A DNA stretch of 12,809 bases from an uncultured Mycoplasmatota bacterium (GTDB lineage Bacteria > Bacillota_I > Bacilli_A > RF39 > UBA660): positions 1 through 12,809 of the forward strand of contig UWSL01000033.1 in NCBI GenBank assembly GCA_900552975.1, read 5' to 3'. The notes below the pieces were generated by a model, which saw only the letters and a program-made list of their open reading frames with translations, had not been told where the DNA came from and ran no database searches. The position numbers were made by a program, and so were the translations under genes. Below are positions 1 to 6,246 of this stretch, piece by piece (the first letter of the stretch is position 1; each line of letters starts with the position of its first letter).

Positions 1-152
1 TTGGTACATTCTTCATAACTTTCATATATAGAATATTTTTTTAAACTAATTTTGCTTTTTACTAAGTTAAATTCATAAGGATTAAGAAAATTAGTATAGC
101 CTTTTGTTTCAAGTTGCTCAATAAAATGTTCTGTATTATAATTTGAAGCCAT
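1..152 (-). CDS. Partial gene at left edge, possibly YlmH-like RNA-binding protein (N-terminus only)
   Basis: An open minus-strand frame begins with ATG at 152-150 and stays open for 50 codons to the window edge, so the C-terminus is missing. The readable part begins MASNYNTEHFIEQLE and contains TNFLNPYEFNLVKSKI at about residues 21-36. That segment loosely resembles the T[DN]FL[DN]P..E/Q..I pattern of YlmH-type proteins (S4-domain RNA-binding proteins found beside division genes in Gram-positives). This is recognition from memory over a short stretch and is weak. Its start lies inside the end of the upstream membrane-protein gene (17-nt overlap, different frame). I see no good Shine-Dalgarno, so translation may be coupled to that gene. 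The overlap and shared strand suggest one operon. Confidence 0.5.
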   Translation of the reverse strand, partial: MASNYNTEHFIEQLETKGYTNFLNPYEFNLVKSKISLKKYSIYESYEECT

Positions 153-624
153 TATTTTTCATAAAATCTAATAAGAGTTTGATAAAAATAATAAGAGCAA
201 AAGCAAAAAGGCTATAAAATAATAGTATGTAGTATGTAACAGTGTAATTATTACTAAAAACATAATATGTAAATGGTAATAATGTAATTAATATTAAAAT
301 AAAGTAAATTAATAAACTGTGACGATTTGTTTGAAAGTATTTTTTACTTAGTTCTAATTTTCTTACTAGAAGATAGAGATTAATCAGAAAAAATAAAATT
401 GTTGTAACAATAAAAATCTCTTTAGAACTATTATAATTTATAGTGAAATAAAAAAAGACAAGATATAAAACTATTTCACTTAATGAAAAGTATCTAAAAA
501 AGTTTTTCTTAAACCAATTCATATTAATTTTGCTGTTTTGTAAAGTATTTATCCAAGAATTTGTATTATAAGTATAATATAAAATCCAAGGAATAAAACT
601 TATATATATAAAAATTCTCTGCAT
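136..624 (-). CDS. Multi-pass membrane protein of unknown function (162 aa)
   Basis: I do not recognise the family. The protein is strongly hydrophobic and rich in Ile, Leu, Phe and Tyr. About five membrane segments are visible: an N-terminal one at residues 3-17, then about 47-62, 67-88, 103-124 and 130-154, with Lys/Arg/Asn-rich connecting loops. The frame also has an ATG at 645, but I prefer the ATG at 624. An AGGGGA Shine-Dalgarno lies at 639-634, inside the longer version and 9 nt before 624. A TATAAT -10 box at 655-650 would also place the transcript start almost on the upstream ATG. The gene overlaps the next one, which is cut by the window edge, by 17 nt. A cell-envelope role is only a guess from the neighbours. 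Confidence 0.75.
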   Translation of the reverse strand: MQRIFIYISFIPWILYYTYNTNSWINTLQNSKINMNWFKKNFFRYFSLSEIVLYLVFFYFTINYNSSKEIFIVTTILFFLINLYLLVRKLELSKKYFQTNRHSLLIYFILILITLLPFTYYVFSNNYTVTYYILLFYSLFAFALIIFIKLLLDFMKNNGFKL

Positions 625-649
625 ATTTAAACTTCCCCTTAGCATTTTT

Positions 650-678
650 ATTATACTATATTTTAAATAAAATTTACA
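650..678 (-). promoter_or_regulatory. Promoter of the membrane-protein gene
   Basis: On the minus strand a perfect TATAAT -10 box lies at 655-650. A weak -35-like TGTAAA (678-673) precedes it with 17-bp spacing. It would start transcription near 643, about 20 nt before the preferred ATG at 624 and just ahead of its AGGGGA ribosome site. Confidence 0.5.
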
Positions 679-689
679 GGCTTAAATAT

Positions 690-917
690 TCAATTTATTT
701 TGATATGGCCATTATAGTTACTCTGATAATCTGCTACTAAATCATCAAGAAGCTTCTGATCAAAGTGAGTATCAGTTAAAATATTTAGAATGACATCATT
801 TATAGCATACATATTAATAATGTTATACATTTTATTTTTTAGTCCTGTAATAGTTTGTAAATTAATAGTTTCATCAATATCAACAAATAATTTTTTATCT
901 CTATAATATATTTCCAT
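690..917 (-). CDS. Small STAS-like / anti-sigma-antagonist-like protein (75 aa, tentative)
   Basis: A short soluble protein with ATG at 917 and a GGTGAT ribosome site just upstream (about 925-920). It has no Cys, no signal peptide and no membrane segment. The likely order is a first strand pair (MEIYYRDKKLFVDIDE), a helix (about 20-36), a hydrophobic strand DVILNIL (about 41-47), then a second helix and a final strand (GHIKIN). That beta-beta-alpha-beta-alpha-beta pattern is what a minimal STAS domain (SpoIIAA-type) would show. The protein is shorter than the usual 100-110 residues, and I see no clear D-S phosphorylation motif. The fold is inferred from pattern, not from a recognised signature. 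It is transcribed divergently from murT and is followed after 65 bp by the membrane-protein gene. Confidence 0.65.
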   Translation of the reverse strand: MEIYYRDKKLFVDIDETINLQTITGLKNKMYNIINMYAINDVILNILTDTHFDQKLLDDLVADYQSNYNGHIKIN

Positions 918-1045
918 TTTATCACCATTTATAATTTAGCAAACTTAGAAAAATTTGACTATACTTTCGACAAATCATGTCAAAATTAGTTGGTTTTCTT
1001 TTAAAAAAAAGGATGATTTGATATAATCTTTTTTAGGTGATGTAT
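918..1045. promoter_or_regulatory. Divergent intergenic region between the STAS-like gene and murT
   Basis: This 128-bp stretch must hold promoters for both directions. Toward the minus-strand gene there is a perfect TTGACA (983-978), but the nearest TATAGT (963-958) is only 14 bp away, shorter than a normal sigma-A spacer, so that promoter is doubtful. A 6-bp inverted repeat, TTTGAC (954-959) and GTCAAA (979-984), overlaps these boxes. It could be an operator or chance. The murT promoter is listed separately. Confidence 0.4.
999..1027 (+). promoter_or_regulatory. Extended -10 promoter of murT-gatD
   Basis: A TGnTATAAT extended -10 is present (TG at 1019-1020, TATAAT at 1022-1027). Only a poor -35 (TTTTAA, 999-1004) is found at 17-bp spacing, which extended -10 promoters tolerate. 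The start point would fall near 1034, directly before the AGGTGA ribosome site at 1035-1040, giving a very short leader. Confidence 0.6.
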
Positions 1046-2395
1046 GTGAAAATTAGAACAGCAATATTTATTAATAAGTTCGTAACAAAAGTTTGTAAAT
1101 TATTTGGTAAAAATGGATCAGTTTATCCGGGACATTTCGTTTATGATATTTTAGGACAGAAAAATGTTTTAGATAAAGTTAAATATCCAAAGTTAGTTAT
1201 AGCAGTTACTGGATCATCTGGCAAAGGATCAACAACCGATTTAATTAACCATGTTTTAGTCGATGCTGGATATGATGTTTGTTATAATCAAAGTGGTAGT
1301 AATGGGGTTTTGGCGGCAACAACATTAATTTTAAATAATTGTGATAAAACTGGGAAATTTATGCATGATGTTTTGTTGCTTGAGTGTGATGAAAGACATT
1401 TGAAATTGATTTTTAAGAAAAATAAAATGTCTCACTTAGTAATTACCAATGTAACAAGAGATCAACCTGCTCGTAATGGACACCCTGATATTGTATTTAA
1501 GGATATATTACAAGCAATTGATGAACGTGTTAAATTAGTTATTAATGCAGATGATCCATTAGTTAATAGATTAAAATATAAACATAAAGGTGACGTTATT
1601 ACCTATGGTTTAGATAGAATATCTGATAGTTATACTAAAAGTGCTTTAGAAGTAACTGATTATGCTTATTGTCCTTTCTGCCATACCAAGTTGAAATATG
1701 ATTTTTATCAATATGGTCACATTGGGTCATATACTTGCCCAAATTGTAATTTTGAAAGAGGTCAAGTTGATTATTTAGCAAGTAATGTTAATTACAAAAA
1801 AAATAGTATGAAGATAAATAATTTAGATATTTATTTAAATAAAGATGTTTTATATGCTGTTTATTATACTGTAGCAGCATTTGCATTATGTAGAAGTATT
1901 GGTGTAAGTGAAGAAGATTTACTAAAAGCAATAAATCAAGATAAACAACAAAGTAAACGAGGTAAAGAATTAATTTTAGCTGGCCGTAAATTAACAATGT
2001 TAGAAAGTAAAAACGAAAATAATTTAAGTTATTATCAATCAATGAAGTATATTACAAACCAAAGTGGTACCAAAACGGTTATTTTAGGCTTTGATAACGT
2101 TTCAAGAAGATATCAATATAATGATTTATCTTGGTTATGGGATGTTAATTTTGAATTATTAAACAATAAAAAGATAGATAAAATATTTTGTATAGGACGC
2201 TTTAGATATGATGTTGCTTTACGATTAGAATTAGCAGATATTGATAAAGATAAGGTCATTTTGGTAGATGATGAAGAAAAATTAATTGACTTAGTTAAAA
2301 ATAAAAGTACTGGTGATATTTATACAATGGTTTGCTTTGATATGACAGCCAAGATAAAAAAAATGATAGAGGATGATAATAATGAAAACATTTAA
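1046..2395 (+). CDS. murT: MurT-type Mur ligase (lipid II isoglutaminyl synthase, ligase subunit)
   Basis: MurT is the ATP-dependent ligase half of the MurT-GatD complex, which converts the D-Glu of lipid II to D-isoglutamine at the inner face of the membrane. Seen here (449 aa): a Mur-ligase P-loop GSSGKGS (about 56-62); the middle-domain segment TNVTRDQPARNGHPD (about 134-148), where classical MurT has RDQxDRYGE; a four-Cys zinc ribbon, CPFC (209-212) and CPNC (231-234), which marks MurT among Mur ligases; and the C-terminal DLSWLWDVNFE block (about 360-370) typical of the DUF1727 region. GTG (1037) and ATG (1040) are also in frame. I choose GTG at 1046 because the AGGTGA site (1035-1040) overlaps the earlier codons and sits 5 nt before it; the resulting MKIRTAIF start also matches family length. 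It overlaps gatD by 14 nt, so the two are co-translated. The P-loop is FolC-like (GKGS rather than GKTT), and the partner lacks glutaminase residues. Confidence 0.9.
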   Translation: MKIRTAIFINKFVTKVCKLFGKNGSVYPGHFVYDILGQKNVLDKVKYPKLVIAVTGSSGKGSTTDLINHVLVDAGYDVCYNQSGSNGVLAATTLILNNCDKTGKFMHDVLLLECDERHLKLIFKKNKMSHLVITNVTRDQPARNGHPDIVFKDILQAIDERVKLVINADDPLVNRLKYKHKGDVITYGLDRISDSYTKSALEVTDYAYCPFCHTKLKYDFYQYGHIGSYTCPNCNFERGQVDYLASNVNYKKNSMKINNLDIYLNKDVLYAVYYTVAAFALCRSIGVSEEDLLKAINQDKQQSKRGKELILAGRKLTMLESKNENNLSYYQSMKYITNQSGTKTVILGFDNVSRRYQYNDLSWLWDVNFELLNNKKIDKIFCIGRFRYDVALRLELADIDKDKVILVDDEEKLIDLVKNKSTGDIYTMVCFDMTAKIKKMIEDDNNENI

Positions 2396-3095
2396 GATAG
2401 CACATTTATACTATGATTTAATGAATTTATATGGCGAAAATGGTAATTTAAGATATTTCTTAAAAAAATTAGAAGAACAAGATATTAAAGTTGAATTACA
2501 CTTTTTAACTGTCGGCGATAAAATTGATTTTGAAAAATATGATTTTTATTATATGGGTATGGGAAGTGAAGAAAACCAACTTATTGTTTTAGAAGATTTT
2601 TTGCAATATAAAGAAGATATCGAAAAAGCTATAGCTAATAAAAAGTTCTTTTTAATGACCGGCAATGCTTTAGAACTGTTTGGTAAAAGAATTGAATATT
2701 TGGATGGTAGCTTTAAAGAAGCTTTAATGCTTTTTGATTTTAAATGTCGTGAAAATAAAGAACGTATTGTTGGTGAACAATTTTTTGAAACCGATTTAAT
2801 TGATGAAAAAATAATTGGTTTTCAAAATAGAATGTGTTTAATGAGTGAAAATACTTATCCCCTATTCAAAACAATTGCTGGAAGTAGTTATAATTTAGTG
2901 GATGATACAGAAGGAATACATAAAGATAATTTCTTTGCGACTTATTTATTAGGTCCGCTTTTAGTTAGAAATCCTTATTTAACAGAATATTTTGTTAAAG
3001 AAATTTGTAATCAATTAGATATAAAATACAAAAAAACTAATAGAAAAACACTTGATTACAAAGCTTATCAAGAATATTTAAAAAATTTCCATTAA
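2382..3095 (+). CDS. gatD: GatD-like class I amidotransferase homologue lacking catalytic Cys and His
   Basis: GatD normally hydrolyses glutamine and passes ammonia to MurT. This 237-aa protein is clearly that family: LMNLYGENGNL near the N-terminus, DFYYMGMGSEENQ (about 54-66) where active GatD has a GGGxDxEQ-like stretch, the nucleophile-elbow segment FLMTGNALELFG (about 90-101), IIGFQN (144-149), EGIHKDNFFATYLLGP (177-192) and a C-terminal helix. In Staphylococcus aureus GatD the nucleophile is Cys94 (ICGGYQ) and the base is His189 (YLHGP). Here the aligned residues read Thr93 (MTGNAL) and Leu190 (YLLGP), so glutaminase activity should be absent. The reading frame is intact, so this is not simple decay. 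An ATG at 2373 is in frame, but AGAGGA (2368-2373) overlaps it and sits 8 nt before the ATG at 2382. The start overlaps murT by 14 nt, and a terminator follows. The name is by homology only. Confidence 0.85.
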   Translation: MKTFKIAHLYYDLMNLYGENGNLRYFLKKLEEQDIKVELHFLTVGDKIDFEKYDFYYMGMGSEENQLIVLEDFLQYKEDIEKAIANKKFFLMTGNALELFGKRIEYLDGSFKEALMLFDFKCRENKERIVGEQFFETDLIDEKIIGFQNRMCLMSENTYPLFKTIAGSSYNLVDDTEGIHKDNFFATYLLGPLLVRNPYLTEYFVKEICNQLDIKYKKTNRKTLDYKAYQEYLKNFH

Positions 3096-3117
3096 GAATC
3101 AGTTGATTCTTTTTTTC
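3094..3117 (+). terminator. Intrinsic terminator after gatD
   Basis: AAGAATCA (3094-3101) pairs perfectly with TGATTCTT (3104-3111) around a two-base gap (in practice a four-base loop), and a T-run continues to 3116. The stem overlaps the gatD stop codon, so transcription of murT-gatD should end immediately after the pair. Confidence 0.8.
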
Positions 3118-3146
3118 TTTACAAAATAAAGATTTTCCTTTATCAT
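3118..3146 (+). promoter_or_regulatory. Sigma-A-type promoter of the 233-aa gene at 3178
   Basis: TTTACA (3118-3123) and TATCAT (3141-3146) are separated by exactly 17 bp, each one mismatch from consensus. The predicted start is near 3152, giving a leader of about 26 nt that contains the AGGGGG ribosome site (3162-3167). Directly behind the gatD terminator, it makes the next gene an independent unit. Confidence 0.7.
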
Positions 3147-3177
3147 ATGTTCTGTTTATTAAGGGGGATTTTTATTT

Positions 3178-3879
3178 ATGGTTACACAAAAAGAAAAAAA
3201 GCAAAATAAAATGTTATTAATTTTTCATGAAGTTTTCGTTAAGTATATTAATGCTTATACAAAAGAAGATTTTGAAAATTACCAAATAAAAACAAGAACA
3301 CAAGGTAGTTTTGTTAAAGATTTACTAGAAATGGATACGGTTTTTAATAATAAATTAGCTGAGCTTATGCAAGTTGAGCCTGAAGAATTATCTATTTTTG
3401 ATAAAGCAATATGCTTTGGAATGAGTTTTAAAAAAACTGAACCAATTATAGTAATGGGAACAAATTCTCGTAGTCCACAAAGATTTAAGAATGTAAACGC
3501 CAAAATGACCGCAGAAGCAATGATGTATTATCTTGACAAAACTAAATATCGTATTGCTAAACCAAAGAAGAAAACTATTTGTGGTGGCGACTTTTCTTTT
3601 GAAGGGTTTGAAGATGGACACAAATTAGAGCTAGCTAAGTTAAAAAAAGAATTAATCGAAGCTTCAACCGGCAAAAATGTTAATTATTTAGTAGCTTTGG
3701 ATATTTTAAAAAAAATGTATATTAAAGGAATTATTTATGGAAATGGTTTAGATGGAATAAGTGAAGAAGAATTTTTAAGTTTGCTAACAGTCTATGAGAC
3801 ATATGATGTTAGATGTTCAGTAAATAAAACTAGTGATGCTTATAAAGAAGCTTTCCAAAATAGATTGTTTATAAAATAA
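3178..3879 (+). CDS. Conserved-looking protein of unknown function (233 aa)
   Basis: I do not recognise this family. The ATG at 3178 is preceded by AGGGGG at 3162-3167, 10 nt away; a second in-frame Met is residue 12. The protein is soluble, Lys/Glu-rich, with no signal peptide or membrane segment and three scattered Cys (79, 135, 213). Residues 10-35 and 145-185 look helical. A hydrophobic strand EPIIVMGTN lies at 88-96, and a basic stretch, RIAKPKKKTICGGDF (125-139), is followed by an acidic patch FEGFEDG. The basic stretch might bind nucleic acid, but that is a guess. It stands alone between its own promoter and a strong bidirectional terminator, convergent with queH. Codon use matches its neighbours, with no sign of decay. 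Confidence 0.8.
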   Translation: MVTQKEKKQNKMLLIFHEVFVKYINAYTKEDFENYQIKTRTQGSFVKDLLEMDTVFNNKLAELMQVEPEELSIFDKAICFGMSFKKTEPIIVMGTNSRSPQRFKNVNAKMTAEAMMYYLDKTKYRIAKPKKKTICGGDFSFEGFEDGHKLELAKLKKELIEASTGKNVNYLVALDILKKMYIKGIIYGNGLDGISEEEFLSLLTVYETYDVRCSVNKTSDAYKEAFQNRLFIK

Positions 3880-3880
3880 T

Positions 3881-3918
3881 AAAAGTAGTTTGAGAGATAA
3901 TTTTCAAACTACTTTTTT
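3881..3918. terminator. Bidirectional terminator between the 233-aa gene and queH
   Basis: A perfect 13-bp stem, AAAAGTAGTTTGA (3881-3893) with TCAAACTACTTTT (3904-3916), encloses a 10-nt loop. T-runs lie on the 3' side for the plus strand; on the minus strand the stem leads into TTTTATTATTTT. It serves both convergent genes and overlaps the last codons of queH. Confidence 0.85.
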
Positions 3919-4550
3919 GTTTCGACCATTTCTTTTTTCTTTGCTTGGCGTTCTTCATATGAATAAATACAGCCACAGTAATCTTGGCGATATAAATTGT
4001 ATTCTTTAGATAAGTTAATACTATCTTTATAACCATCTTTCTTTTTAAAATCAGAACAAAGATATTTAATTTGGTTTTTTTCTGCTACTTTAAAACCTAT
4101 TTCATTAATTTTTTGGCTATTTTTATATGGGCTAACGGTTAAGGTAGTAGCAAAGTAATCATAATGCTTGGCTTGAGCTATTTCTGCTGTTTTATTTAGT
4201 CTTAAGTAAAAGCAATTGCTACATCTTATTCCACCCTCCTTTTCGTGTTCCATGTTTTTAGTTATTTGGTGAAAGAGATCATTATCGTAGTCGCAATCAA
4301 TAATATTCAAAAGATTTTGATGAGGAAATTCATTTATAAAACGTATTTCTTCATTTTTTCTTTTTAAATATTCCTCATATGGTTCGATATTGGGATTGTA
4401 ATATAAAATAGTTATATTAAAGTATGGTGTTAAAGTTTTTATAACATGAGAACTACAAGGAGCACAGCAACTATGTAAAAGTAATGATGGAACTTTCGCT
4501 TCGTTTTTAATGCTTTCAATTATTTTATTCATTTCTTTTTCATAATTCAT
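3909..4550 (-). CDS. queH: Epoxyqueuosine reductase QueH
   Basis: QueH (former DUF208) reduces epoxyqueuosine to queuosine in tRNA, the last step of Q synthesis, and is the cobalamin-independent alternative to QueG. All signature cysteines are visible in 213 aa: CCAPC (28-32), RCSNC (109-113) and YCGC (191-194), with the family blocks YNPNIEPYEEY (51-61) and SPYKNSQ (140-146). These cysteines ligate the metal/Fe-S centre in characterised members. The ATG at 4550 follows a GGGG-rich ribosome site that begins right after the ftsQ stop, with an 11-bp gap, so queH is the last gene of the murG operon. No other queuosine genes are in the window. Its C-terminus runs into the shared terminator hairpin. 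Confidence 0.95.
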   Translation of the reverse strand: MNYEKEMNKIIESIKNEAKVPSLLLHSCCAPCSSHVIKTLTPYFNITILYYNPNIEPYEEYLKRKNEEIRFINEFPHQNLLNIIDCDYDNDLFHQITKNMEHEKEGGIRCSNCFYLRLNKTAEIAQAKHYDYFATTLTVSPYKNSQKINEIGFKVAEKNQIKYLCSDFKKKDGYKDSINLSKEYNLYRQDYCGCIYSYEERQAKKKEMVETKK

Positions 4551-4561
4551 ATTGTTTCCCC

Positions 4562-5338
4562 CTACTGTGCCGGTTGTTCTTCCTGTGGTTGCTCTTCTTG
4601 ATTGGTTTTATTTATTGAATCATAACTTTCGAAAAGAATATTTTCTTCAGTTATGGTATCAAGGTATAAAATTCCTTTAGTGACATCCATGTTAAGTGAT
4701 GCATATATATCATTGTATTGATTTAAACGTTTTATGTTTTCAGTATCTATTATAACAGTGTTCAAATCATTCATAATTAATTTGAATTGAGTGTCGTCAA
4801 TTACTTTGCCTTCACTAGATTTAAATGGCGTATATTCAATACTATCAATCATGGCGATAATGTCAGGATCAATCTTGTTTAAACCTTTAACTAGTTCTTC
4901 AAAGATTGTATCCGGTGTAAAATTAATTAAAGTAGGAATTCCTTGATACTCATTATCATCAACAATTAAATTGCCTTTTGAGGTAACAACTTTATTAGAA
5001 TACTTATAATAAAATAAAACTTTTTCTTCTTCCACTTCGATAGTAATTTTACCAAGTGGTGTACGTTTAATTGTTGCTTTATTTATTAATGGTAAACTTT
5101 CAACGGCGCTTTTTATTTTTTTAGTATTTAAGTGATAAATAGCTGGATAATTTTCAATTTGAGCCGATTTGATAATTTCAATATCTTTAGTAAGATCATT
5201 ACCTTTTATGTAAATGTTTTGAATGTTTAAATTATAGAAATAGTAAATGATTGCTGCTATTATAAGAAGAAAAGCCAAGAATTTTAATAAGATTTTTATT
5301 CTTAATTTTCTTTTTTTCTTCTTGCTTTTTTTAGCCAT
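4562..5338 (-). CDS. ftsQ: Cell-division protein FtsQ/DivIB
   Basis: FtsQ/DivIB is a bitopic divisome protein that links FtsB/FtsL to the septal synthase. Order in 258 aa: a very basic cytoplasmic tail (MAKKSKKKKRKLRIK), one membrane helix at about 17-36, a POTRA domain at about 38-106 (NIYIKGNDLT, then ATIKRTPLGKITIEVEEEK), the FtsQ/DivIB beta domain at about 107-235 (IPTLINF near 134-140), and an acidic Gln/Pro-rich tail, QEEQPQEEQPAQ. Such low-complexity tails are common in DivIB. The start is ATG at 5338 with GGGAG at the murB 3' end and only 5 bp between genes. The order murG-murB-divIB matches Bacillus-type clusters. Confidence 0.92.
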   Translation of the reverse strand: MAKKSKKKKRKLRIKILLKFLAFLLIIAAIIYYFYNLNIQNIYIKGNDLTKDIEIIKSAQIENYPAIYHLNTKKIKSAVESLPLINKATIKRTPLGKITIEVEEEKVLFYYKYSNKVVTSKGNLIVDDNEYQGIPTLINFTPDTIFEELVKGLNKIDPDIIAMIDSIEYTPFKSSEGKVIDDTQFKLIMNDLNTVIIDTENIKRLNQYNDIYASLNMDVTKGILYLDTITEENILFESYDSINKTNQEEQPQEEQPAQ

Positions 5339-5343
5339 TTAGA

Positions 5344-6246
5344 TTACTCCCAACCAATAAATTCTTGTTCAATTGTCATATCAACGTTAGTTTTTTGTAA
5401 AACAGTATCATGGACAAGCATGATTAAATCATGAACATCTTGACTAGTAGCATGACCTTTATTGATGATGAAGTTAGCATGTTTTTCACTTACTTCAGCA
5501 TCTCCTATCTTAGTTCCTTTTAAATTACATGATTCGATTAAACGACCGGCAAAATCTCCTTCAGGATTTCTAAAAACGGAACCTGCAGAAGGAAATTCGA
5601 GAGGTTGAGATGACAAACGACGACGCTTACGGTCTTCCATAATGTCTAAAGAATTTTTCTTTTCTCCTTTTTTTAAAAAGAATTTAGCAGCAATAATTAT
5701 ATAATTTTTGTTTTCTTTAAACATAGTTGTACGATATTTGTAAGTTATCTTTTCATGTTCAAGAATTTTTATTTTAAAATTTTCGTTTAAATCAATAACA
5801 GTAACTGATTCAACATAATCCATAATACAAGAGTTATAAGCACCAGCATTACCATAGATAGAACCACCTACAGTACCTGGAATACCAGCTGCAAATTCTA
5901 AGCCAGTAAGGCTTTTATTGGTGCTTTCAACAACTAATTTAGGTAACATTGCTCCGGCTTCAGCGTAAGCCATGTTCATTTCGGGTTTAATATCTATTCC
6001 GTCAAGATGACGAAGACTAATAACGGCGCCATCAAAAAATTTAGAGTTTAGAACAACATTGGAGCCATTACCTAAAACAAAAAATTTAATATTATTTTCC
6101 GCTAATATTTTTAAAACTGATATTAAATCATTTATGGAACTAGGCATAATTAAATATTTAGTATTACCACCTATTTTAAAAGTATTATATTTAGTTAGTG
6201 AAGCATTTTCAATTACTTCAGCATAATTTCTTATTTCATTTATCAT
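5344..6246 (-). CDS. murB: UDP-N-acetylenolpyruvoylglucosamine reductase MurB
   Basis: MurB uses FAD and NADPH to reduce UDP-GlcNAc-enolpyruvate to UDP-MurNAc in the cytoplasm. At 300 aa it has the normal length for the Gram-positive (type II) form. Visible: TYNTFKIGG (19-27), the FAD-binding LGNGSNVV (58-65), AAGIPGTVGGSIYGNAGAY (119-137), YRTTMF (171-176, catalytic-region Arg172), SAGSVFRNP (220-228, with Ser223 as the proton donor) and Glu295 in the C-terminal EQEFIG block. It overlaps the murG stop by 4 nt (ATGA), so translation is coupled. An AAAGGA site lies in the murG 3' end. Confidence 0.96.
   Translation of the reverse strand: MINEIRNYAEVIENASLTKYNTFKIGGNTKYLIMPSSINDLISVLKILAENNIKFFVLGNGSNVVLNSKFFDGAVISLRHLDGIDIKPEMNMAYAEAGAMLPKLVVESTNKSLTGLEFAAGIPGTVGGSIYGNAGAYNSCIMDYVESVTVIDLNENFKIKILEHEKITYKYRTTMFKENKNYIIIAAKFFLKKGEKKNSLDIMEDRKRRRLSSQPLEFPSAGSVFRNPEGDFAGRLIESCNLKGTKIGDAEVSEKHANFIINKGHATSQDVHDLIMLVHDTVLQKTNVDMTIEQEFIGWE

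Noticed and set aside
690..692. UGA-as-Trp (Mycoplasma) genetic code
   Set aside because: TGA terminates the genes at 690 and 6243, and Trp is encoded by TGG (for example in the SWLWD block of MurT).
954..984. Inverted repeat TTTGAC ... GTCAAA as an operator in the divergent region
   Set aside because: Only 6 bp per arm with a 19-bp gap in AT-rich DNA; it overlaps a possible -35 box and is explainable by chance. Kept only as a remark in the intergenic entry.
1037..1040. GTG/ATG at 1037-1042 as the murT start
   Set aside because: The Shine-Dalgarno AGGTGA overlaps these codons and the predicted transcript starts at about 1034; GTG at 1046 has correct spacing.
2382..3095. gatD as a decaying pseudogene
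   Set aside because: No stop or frameshift, normal length, the rest of the family pattern kept, a good ribosome site and coupled to murT; loss of the catalytic residues looks like a fixed variant.
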